Positions 21,275-27,304 of a stretch of DNA of 27,304 nt are shown here, one piece after another. The translations under genes and the position numbers were made by a program. The stretch covers positions 1 to 27,304 of the forward strand of contig CAYWHE010000027.1 in assembly GCA_964458125.1 (NCBI GenBank), in the 5' to 3' direction. The stretch is from CAYWHE01 sp964458125. GTDB lineage: Bacteria > Bacteroidota > Bacteroidia > AKYH767-A > OLB10. Numbering within the stretch: position 1 is the stretch's first letter; every line of letters begins with the position of its first letter. A model generated the notes under the pieces. That model saw nothing but the letters and a program-made list of their open reading frames with translations. It was not told the DNA's origin and did not search any database.

Positions 21275-21547
21275 CATTCCTTCTAATTAAGATGGAATTA
21301 ATACGGATAACCGTCTTCCGTTTTCAAACACCGGTGAAAATTGTTAATTTTCCGGATTTTTTGAGTTGCATTGTACCGGATAAGCTACATTTGGGACATT
21401 CATTGGAACAGGACCGAATCCTGTTTCCAACCCTTATTTTTTTATCTTGCAGCGTGAACTCTTCGCCGCTTGTGGCGGGACAGCTCGTTCCGGTACCGGT
21501 TAAACCTATCCCATCACCTGTCGTCATACCTGCCTCAAAAAAAATCC
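21275..21547. other. Intergenic region between divergent sdhC and CotH-type genes
   Basis: Apart from the sdhC promoter, the region between the sdhC start and ATG 21548 holds no credible gene. On the plus strand TACATTTG (21386-21393) matches the -7 consensus and could serve the CotH-type gene with a leader of about 150 nt; a second candidate is the TATCTTG near 21436 after a T-rich run. Confidence 0.4.
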
Positions 21548-23881
21548 ATGGACCAAAAACCTCTCACACTCCTGCTTCTTTCCTTCACTTTATTTTTACA
21601 GGTAACCGCACAAAACCTCCCCGATGAATGGCGTATTTCGCCGGACGGAAAACAATTGCTGATAGGGGAAATGCCGAATACCGGGCTGTATGATCAGACC
21701 ATCGTTAAAAGTCTGTACCTGAATTTCTCCCAGCCGAATTACTGGACACTTCTTCAACAGAATTACAATTCGCATACCGACCTTCCGGCTTCCCTGACCG
21801 TGGACGGCATCCTGTACGACAGTGTCGGGGTTCGTTTCAAGGGTCAGACGTCCTATTCACAGACGATGAATTCGCAGAAAAAATCATTCAATATCACCAT
21901 GGATTATGCCATTTCCGGGCAGGATCTGATGGGTTACGAGACGCTGAACCTGAACAACTGCTTCCAGGATGAGTCCTTCCTGCGTGAAACATTTTACCTG
22001 CATTCCATTAAAAAATATATCCCGGCTGCCAAATCAGCCTATGTCAAACTGTATATCAATGGCGCCAACTGGGGCGTGTATCCCAATGTTCAGCAACTCA
22101 ACAAGGACTATTATAAGGAATGGTTCCTGAGCAATGACGGCACCAACATCAGGGCCGATAAACCTCCGGGTAGTCCGGGCGGTCCCGGCGGATGGGGCGA
22201 TGGCACCGCTGCCCTCAATTATAACGGTCCCGATTCAAGCGATTATAAACCTTATTACACCCTAAAAAACACCAATAAACCCGATCCCTGGAGCGACCTC
22301 ATCAGCACCTGTGATGTACTCAACAATACGCCAGTGTCCTCACTTTCTTCTTCCCTGCCTGCCGTGCTGGACGTAGACCGCACGCTCTGGTTCCTGGCCA
22401 GCGAGGTGCTGTTCTCCGATGACGACAGTTACATCTATAAAGGTAAGATGGACTATTATATATACTGGGAACCGGAAACGGGCCGCATCACTCCCCAGGA
22501 ATTTGACGGGAACAGCGTGATGGACCCGCAACACCAGAACTGGAGCGCATTTTACAATGAAACCAACGCCAACTATCCCCTGATGAATAAACTTTTTGCC
22601 GTTCCTCAGTACCGGCAGCGATACCTGGCCCATTTGCGTACGATGATCAGCGAGGTTTTTGATACGGCCGGCGCCAATGCCATCATCAACGGATATAAGG
22701 CTCAGATTGATACGATGGTGCAGAACGACCCCAAGAAGTTATATACCTATACCCAGTTTCAGTCGGAAGTAAACGTGCTTAAAAATTTTATTTCCATCCG
22801 GAAAAATTTACTCAACTCCAATGCAGAAGTGGCCCAGGTGGCGCCGGTCATTACCAATACCGCTTATTACACTTCCGGCAATGCCTGGACGCCACCGGTC
22901 AGCCTGCAGGATGCCACGGTCCGGGCCAGCGCCACCTCACCTTCAGGTATTTTTGAAATGAACCTGTATTATGCCAATGGCCTGGTCGGGAATTTCACGA
23001 AAATACCTATGTTCGATGACGGAGCGCATGACGATGGGGCCGCTGCCGATGGCATTTACGGAGCTACGATTCCAGGGCAACCCGCCGGCGATTATGTCCG
23101 GTTTTACGTGGAATCATCCTCGAATAATACGGCCAAATCAGTGCGTTACGATCCGCCCGGTGCCGAACACAATGTATATGTCTATATTGTTGCTCCTGCC
23201 ATTTCATCCGATACGGTTGTGGTGATCAATGAAATCATGGCTTCCAACTCATCAACGGCCATGGATAATGCCGGTGACTATGATGACTGGATCGAATTAT
23301 ACAACAACGGAACACAGCCGGCAGACCTGAGCGGGTACATCCTGACGGACAACCCGGCTTCCATCAACAAATGGACTATCCCCCCCGGAACCATTCTGGC
23401 GCCGAATGATTACCTGATCATCTGGGCCGATGAAGACAGCAGCCAGGGACCTCTTCATGCCAATTTCAAGTTATCGGCCTCCGGCGAATCTCTCATGCTC
23501 CTGGATGCCGGTGAAGCCCTGGTGGACTCCGTCAGCTGGGGACAACAGGTGACCGATTACGGCTATGCACGCATGCCTAACGGTACGGGAAATTTTGTCA
23601 TCCAGTTACCGACCTATTCGGCCAACAATAATGCAACCGGGATTTCGGAAACTTCCGCGGCCGAAAAACAACTGGTCGTGTATCCCAACCCGGTTTCGGA
23701 GGAACTGACCATCAGCACCGGTGGAAATGAAACCCTGCAGGTTTCCGTTTACAATGCACAGGGTCAGCGTTTGCTGGAACATGAGCTGCACCGCACCGCC
23801 AAAATCAAAACGGATGGCTGGCAACCGGGCATCTATGTGATTAAAGGCGGGGCCAGGGTTGTCAGGGTGGTTAAACTCTGA
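21548..23881 (+). CDS. CotH kinase-family surface protein with lamin-tail and T9SS domains
   Basis: A 777-residue exported protein. ATG at 21548 gives a good signal peptide (PLTLLLLSFTLFLQVTAQ); an upstream ATG at 21470 would put 26 polar residues before it. About residues 45-400 form a CotH domain (VRFKGQTSYSQTMNSQKKSFNI, YETLNLNNCFQDESFLRETF, WGVYPNVQQLNKDYYKEWF, ITPQEFDGNSVMD), an atypical protein-kinase fold related to Fam20C. An Ig-like or PKD-like segment (about 415-560) follows, then a lamin-tail domain (about 565-690; VVINEIMASNSS, DDWIELYNNG, DLSGYILTDN) and a T9SS type A sorting domain (VYPNPVSEEL onward, about 705-777). CotH kinases phosphorylate secreted proteins in Bacillus; whether this one is active is unknown. 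A strong terminator follows. Confidence 0.88.
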   Translation: MDQKPLTLLLLSFTLFLQVTAQNLPDEWRISPDGKQLLIGEMPNTGLYDQTIVKSLYLNFSQPNYWTLLQQNYNSHTDLPASLTVDGILYDSVGVRFKGQTSYSQTMNSQKKSFNITMDYAISGQDLMGYETLNLNNCFQDESFLRETFYLHSIKKYIPAAKSAYVKLYINGANWGVYPNVQQLNKDYYKEWFLSNDGTNIRADKPPGSPGGPGGWGDGTAALNYNGPDSSDYKPYYTLKNTNKPDPWSDLISTCDVLNNTPVSSLSSSLPAVLDVDRTLWFLASEVLFSDDDSYIYKGKMDYYIYWEPETGRITPQEFDGNSVMDPQHQNWSAFYNETNANYPLMNKLFAVPQYRQRYLAHLRTMISEVFDTAGANAIINGYKAQIDTMVQNDPKKLYTYTQFQSEVNVLKNFISIRKNLLNSNAEVAQVAPVITNTAYYTSGNAWTPPVSLQDATVRASATSPSGIFEMNLYYANGLVGNFTKIPMFDDGAHDDGAAADGIYGATIPGQPAGDYVRFYVESSSNNTAKSVRYDPPGAEHNVYVYIVAPAISSDTVVVINEIMASNSSTAMDNAGDYDDWIELYNNGTQPADLSGYILTDNPASINKWTIPPGTILAPNDYLIIWADEDSSQGPLHANFKLSASGESLMLLDAGEALVDSVSWGQQVTDYGYARMPNGTGNFVIQLPTYSANNNATGISETSAAEKQLVVYPNPVSEELTISTGGNETLQVSVYNAQGQRLLEHELHRTAKIKTDGWQPGIYVIKGGARVVRVVKL

Positions 23882-23936
23882 GACAAAACCCGAAAGCCGG
23901 AGTGTTGATTCCCGCTTCATAAACGGTATCTTTTAG

Positions 23937-23968
23937 AAAAAAGCAGGAAGCACATGCCTGCTTTTTTT
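23937..23968. terminator. Intrinsic terminator after the CotH-type gene
   Basis: AAAAAAGCAGG (23937-23947) pairs with CCTGCTTTTTT (23957-23967) around a 9-nt loop and is followed by another T. It is a textbook intrinsic terminator, about 55 nt after the stop codon. Confidence 0.8.
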
Positions 23969-24302
23969 CAGTTTTCATGTGTATGAATTCCACCGCTTCA
24001 GGAAGTGGAAAATTTATAGCCAGGATAAACGTTGCGGCCGGCGGGGAATCATCCACACACGAGAAAAAACCATGACAGGCTGGGGAATGGTACGGCTGCC
24101 GGTTAAACGGATCAACTGTGGCATCCATTAATTATCATTACCGAAAAAAACCGCGTGAAAGCAATCCGCCCTGCCTGCTAAACGGCTGCAGGAAGTGGCA
24201 TCCGGGAGCCTATCCGCAGAACCCTTCCGGCAGATGACCAGGAAATGATGATCCGGCAATACATTTTTTTTTAAATTTACCCCGTCAACAACCTTTACCG
24301 CT
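23969..24302. other. Intergenic region before the aminopeptidase gene
   Basis: These 334 bases have only short frames on the minus strand that cross the terminator or run into the start of the next gene and lack recognisable features, so I call none. The 3' part is A+T-rich with TAAATTTA at 24272-24279, one base away from the -7 consensus, as a possible promoter about 25 nt before ATG 24303. Confidence 0.5.
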
Positions 24303-25589
24303 ATGAAGTACACCCCGATACCCGCCAGGCTCTTCACCGAGAACCGCAAACGCTTCACCGCCAGGCTGAAACCGAAATCCATGGCCATTTTTAATGCCAA
24401 TGATGAAATGCCGATGAGCGGCGACATGACTTTTCCATTTCACCAGAATGCGGATTTGTTCTGGCTGACCGGCATTGACCAGGAGCAAACCATCCTGGTG
24501 CTTTTTCCGGACGCACCGCTTCCCGTTTACCGGGAAATTTTATTCCTCCGGCAAACCAATGAAAAGATCGCCATCTGGGAAGGGCATAAATACACAAAAG
24601 AAGAAGCGACTGCAGCTTCCGGGATCAAAACCGTTTACTGGCTGGACGAGTTTGCCAGCATCGTTCCCATACTGATGCATCATGCCGAAAACTGCTACCT
24701 GAACACCAATGAAAATGACAGGGCCGTTATCGAAGTGCCATACCGGGATCTTCGTTTTGCGCAATCCTGGAAAGATCGTTTTCCCCTGCACCGGTTTGAA
24801 CGCTCGGCTCCTATTCTCCGCGACCTGCGTTCGGTGAAACTACCGGAAGAAATCAAGCTCCTCCAGACAGCCTGTGCTATCACGGAGAAGGCCTTCAGGA
24901 GGGTACTTGGTTTTGTCAAGCCCGGTGTGACGGAATATGAAATCGAAGCCGAGATCATCCATGAGTTTATCCGCAACCGGGCTACCGGTCACGCCTACAA
25001 CCCCATTATTGCCTCCGGTTACAATGCCTGCGTGCTGCACTACAACGACAACAACCAGGTTTGCCAGGAAGGGGAAGTGATCCTGATGGATTTCGGAGCC
25101 GAGTATGGTCACTATGCCGCCGACCTCACGCGCTCCATACCCGTGTCCGGTAAATTCACCAAACGTCAGAAGAACGTATATAACGCTGTGCTCCGCGTGA
25201 TGAAGGCTGCATCGAAAATGCTGGTGCCAGGCAACACGATTGAAAAATACCATGCCGAAGTGGGCCAGTGTATGGAGGAAGAACTGATCGGCCTTCGCCT
25301 CCTCACGCGGGCCGCTGTGAAAAAACAGAACCCCGATGCGCCCCTGTATAAAAAATATTTCATGCACGGCACCTCCCATTTTCTCGGCATTGATGTACAT
25401 GATTTCGGAAACCGTTACCAGCCCATGAAAGCGGGCATGGTATTCACCTGTGAGCCGGGTATTTATATTCCGGAAGAAAAACTGGGTATCCGCATCGAAA
25501 ACGATATCCTCATCACGGCAAAGGGTCAGCAGGACCTGATGGCCCATATTCCCATTGAGGCGGATGAAATTGAGAAACTGATGAAATGA
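24303..25589 (+). CDS. pepP: Xaa-Pro aminopeptidase (M24B)
   Basis: A 428-residue cytoplasmic aminopeptidase P, the usual length. The N-terminal domain (about 1-175; MAIFNANDEMPMSGDMTFPFHQNADLFWLTGI) is the AMP_N type. The C-terminal pita-bread fold carries all five metal ligands: D263 and D274 (MDFGAEYGHYAADLTR), H359 (HGTSHFLG), E384 (CEPGIYI) and E399 (RIENDI). It removes N-terminal residues preceding proline from peptides, using two manganese ions. It stands between the CotH-type gene with terminator and the GT-C-like gene; the latter begins 84 nt downstream on the same strand, so co-transcription is possible. Confidence 0.94.
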   Translation: MKYTPIPARLFTENRKRFTARLKPKSMAIFNANDEMPMSGDMTFPFHQNADLFWLTGIDQEQTILVLFPDAPLPVYREILFLRQTNEKIAIWEGHKYTKEEATAASGIKTVYWLDEFASIVPILMHHAENCYLNTNENDRAVIEVPYRDLRFAQSWKDRFPLHRFERSAPILRDLRSVKLPEEIKLLQTACAITEKAFRRVLGFVKPGVTEYEIEAEIIHEFIRNRATGHAYNPIIASGYNACVLHYNDNNQVCQEGEVILMDFGAEYGHYAADLTRSIPVSGKFTKRQKNVYNAVLRVMKAASKMLVPGNTIEKYHAEVGQCMEEELIGLRLLTRAAVKKQNPDAPLYKKYFMHGTSHFLGIDVHDFGNRYQPMKAGMVFTCEPGIYIPEEKLGIRIENDILITAKGQQDLMAHIPIEADEIEKLMK

Positions 25590-25673
25590 TTCTCCCTCCA
25601 ACGGTTGAAATTCAGCCGGTGAGGCTACCTGCCTTTTTCCCATTCATGATTCCTTCCTCTTAATGCCAGCCCC

Positions 25674-27098
25674 TTGACCGGTATCGAATCAAATAGCTAC
25701 AAACTTTTCGCAAACCGGTATGGAATTTTTATTGCTGCCCTGTTCATCTTTCTTTCCCGTCTTCCTTTTCTGGAGGCCGGTTACGGGTCGGAAGAAGACG
25801 CCATGGGAATGGCGCTTACCGCCCGGAACATTTCACAAAGCGGCATCTACGAATATTCACGTCTTCCCGGGCATCCCGTCCCAGAATTGCTGTATGCGTT
25901 TATTTACGGATCCGGACCGTGGGGATTCAACCTGCTGACGGCCGTCATTTCCAGCCTGGGCATCCTGTTCTTTATGCTGGCCCTGCGGCAAGCGAACCTG
26001 AGGCATGCCGTGCCGGCTGGACTGGCTCTGGCCTTTACGCCGGTGGTGTACATCGCGTCCACCAATGTCATGGACTATACCTGGGCCATGGCATTTATCC
26101 TGTTGTCATTTTATTGGCTGATCAACCGGAAATTCGCAGCGGCCGGACTGGCGCTGGGCCTGGCAACAGGATGCCGCATCACTTCGGGAGGCATGCTCCT
26201 TCCTTTCCTCTTTTTATGCATGGCTGAAGAACCCGGAAAATGGCTGAACAGGAACCGTATCCGATTCATACTATCCACCCTGCTAACCAGTCTGCTGCTG
26301 TTTTTGCCGGTCATCCGGCAATACGGCTTTTCCTTTTTCAGTTTTTATGAACAGGACTATCCTTCCTTTTCCAAAGCGGCCTACAAATACACCCTTGCCG
26401 TTTACGGAACCCTGGGCCTGGCCGGTGTTTTATTCATGAAGGGTCGATGCCTGACTGGAAAGTTTGGGTTACGGCGGCAACCGGGAATTGATGCCCTGCA
26501 CCGGAAACTGGGAATCCTGTCGGCCATTGTTTTTGTAATGTATTCCATGCTTTACTGGTATCTGCCTCAAAAGGCGGCATTCATGATCCCTGCTCTGCCT
26601 TTTGTTTTTCTTTTTTTCGCTTTGTATGAAAAACGGAAATACATGTACGGGCTTCTCCTTTCACTTCTGTTTTCCTGTTTCTTTTTCGGAGTGAACCTAT
26701 CCGATCCCAACCGGGGAAGCACACCTTCCTCCCTTGCAGTTTTTTTAAAAACCGGAAACCAGGAAATCGTTTTTGATCCACTGAAAGGCGTTGTTACGGA
26801 TGACTTTGACAGACGGAAGCAACGGATACGCTATGCCGGCGGCATTGTATCGGTAACGGATACCCTGCAGGCAAAAACCGCCCTGCTGGCGGGCTGGTGG
26901 CTGGGCGATATCCTGGTCCGGCAGGATCCTTCACGGAAAAGACAAACGCTGTTCTATTACCACATCCCGGAGCAAACCCTGGACAGTCTGCGGCGATCAG
27001 GCTGCAGGATTTACTATTTGCCCGGACAGGATGAGGTCAATGACGCCTGGTTAAAAAAATCACTGACACGGGATTATGCTGCGGAATGGCCGTATTGA
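25674..27098 (+). CDS. GT-C-fold-like multi-spanning membrane protein (putative glycosyltransferase)
   Basis: A 474-residue membrane protein. A first hydrophobic segment (about 15-32) is followed by a loop with the acidic cluster E40-E41-D42 (GYGSEEDAMGMALTARNI), the place where ArnT/PMT-like GT-C enzymes have their catalytic acidic residue. About nine to ten further membrane segments run to about residue 345, then a soluble C-terminal domain (about 360-474). This architecture suggests a lipid-linked-sugar glycosyltransferase, but no family motif is decisive. No ATG starts the frame: an in-frame stop precedes at 25647-25649 and the first usable start is TTG at 25674; the next in-frame ATG would lose the first membrane segment. 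The gene might also start from another near-cognate codon. Confidence 0.65.
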   Translation: MTGIESNSYKLFANRYGIFIAALFIFLSRLPFLEAGYGSEEDAMGMALTARNISQSGIYEYSRLPGHPVPELLYAFIYGSGPWGFNLLTAVISSLGILFFMLALRQANLRHAVPAGLALAFTPVVYIASTNVMDYTWAMAFILLSFYWLINRKFAAAGLALGLATGCRITSGGMLLPFLFLCMAEEPGKWLNRNRIRFILSTLLTSLLLFLPVIRQYGFSFFSFYEQDYPSFSKAAYKYTLAVYGTLGLAGVLFMKGRCLTGKFGLRRQPGIDALHRKLGILSAIVFVMYSMLYWYLPQKAAFMIPALPFVFLFFALYEKRKYMYGLLLSLLFSCFFFGVNLSDPNRGSTPSSLAVFLKTGNQEIVFDPLKGVVTDDFDRRKQRIRYAGGIVSVTDTLQAKTALLAGWWLGDILVRQDPSRKRQTLFYYHIPEQTLDSLRRSGCRIYYLPGQDEVNDAWLKKSLTRDYAAEWPY

Positions 27099-27115
27099 TT
27101 GGATCCGGCCGGCTC

Positions 27116-27145
27116 TTGTATTTTCAATAATTTTTATTACCTTTA
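27116..27145 (+). promoter_or_regulatory. Candidate promoter of the poly-C gene
   Basis: TTG at 27116-27118 is followed after exactly 19 bp by TACCTTTA (27138-27145), one mismatch from TAnnTTTG. Transcription would start near 27151, about 37 nt before ATG 27188. Confidence 0.5.
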
Positions 27146-27187
27146 TTGCCAATTCGTTCTTTTGTATTCATTTTAAAACCCACTCAC

Positions 27188-27304
27188 ATGAAAAATTTAT
27201 CTGTATTGCCGGGATTTACCCCCCCCCCCCCCGCGGGAGAAGAAGGAAAACAATTTCTTATTAAAAGTTAAATGGCTGATTTTTTTACTGGCTATGATCG
27301 TTCA
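27188..27304 (+). CDS. 5' end of a putative exported or membrane protein gene, out of frame at a poly-C tract
   Basis: ATG at 27188 begins MKNLSVLPGFTPPPP. As sequenced, with 14 Cs, the frame continues AGEEGKQFLIKS and stops at 27269-27271. With one C fewer (13) or two more (16), the frame instead reads REKKENNFLLKVKW then LIFLLAMIV and stays open to the window end; this looks like the basic-plus-hydrophobic N-terminus of a signal peptide or membrane anchor. With 12 or 15 Cs it stops at 27262-27264. So the presumed true product is expressed only when the tract length suits. The protein type is not identifiable; long charged N-termini before the hydrophobic core occur in SusC-like outer-membrane receptors and other Bacteroidota surface proteins. 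A homopolymer sequencing error is the main alternative. Confidence 0.5.
27219..27232 (+). repeat. Homopolymeric C tract (14 bases), candidate phase-variation switch
   Basis: This is the only long G or C homopolymer in the window. It lies 31 bases into the putative gene starting at 27188, right before a potential signal sequence, and its current length puts that sequence out of frame. Confidence 0.85.

Noticed and set aside
23871..24128. 85-codon minus-strand frame after the CotH-type gene
   Set aside because: It runs through a strong bidirectional terminator and overlaps the end of the CotH-type gene.
24840..25643. 267-codon frame on the minus strand opposite pepP
   Set aside because: pepP carries all catalytic residues on the plus strand; the antisense frame has no recognisable features.

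Overview
The window looks like a chromosomal piece from an aerobic Bacteroidota species, probably outside the Bacteroidales (Chitinophagales, Saprospiria or Sphingobacteria-like); this is inference. Grounds: at least five secreted proteins end in type IX secretion (T9SS) type A sorting domains; several intergenic regions carry the Bacteroidota promoter pattern TTTG-N19-TAnnTTTG; a bacillithiol deacetylase (BshB1) is present; and the succinate dehydrogenase is the three-subunit menaquinone type. Nothing resembles a prophage, a CRISPR array or an rRNA operon.

Layout. 1-2736: partial bshB1 (minus) divergent from tadA (plus), then a large T9SS protein convergent with tadA, the two sharing a CTAG for their stop codons. 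2897-7377: a NamZ-type (DUF1343) exo-muramidase, a tail-fibre-like protein with YadA-like head repeats, an S74 chaperone domain and a T9SS domain, and an L-Ala-D/L-Glu-type dipeptide epimerase. 7632-10052: a small methyltransferase, a small membrane protein and a six-bladed kelch T9SS protein. 10053-11440: a structured intergenic element, then a compact A+T-rich island of about 1 kb with a HigB/HigA toxin-antitoxin pair. The island lies between two copies of a 14-bp sequence, one being the 3' end of an intact tRNA-Gln(TTG) gene. 11618-17141: a methyltransferase, a large DUF2723 membrane protein (GT-C/TMEM260-like), a NodB-type polysaccharide deacetylase and an ACP phosphodiesterase. 17250-21195: a small Kazal-like secreted protein and the sdhCAB operon behind a textbook Bacteroidota promoter. 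21548-27098: a CotH-kinase/lamin-tail T9SS protein, Xaa-Pro aminopeptidase and a GT-C-like membrane protein with a TTG start. 27188-27304: the beginning of a gene whose signal-peptide-like N-terminus contains a run of 14 cytosines that puts it out of frame.

Themes. Much of the content concerns the cell surface: five T9SS cargo proteins, a DUF2723 membrane protein that could glycosylate exported proteins or glycans, peptidoglycan salvage (NamZ-like enzyme and dipeptide epimerase), and a carbohydrate deacetylase. The rest is housekeeping: tRNA editing, low-molecular-weight thiol synthesis, the respiratory complex, peptide turnover and ACP turnover.

The two most notable observations are the poly-C tract near the right end, a candidate phase-variation switch (or a sequencing error), and the tRNA-flanked HigBA mini-island. 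The island has no integrase but carries three helically phased 10-bp repeats near one end, so it could be a minimal cassette mobilised in trans or the remnant of a larger element.
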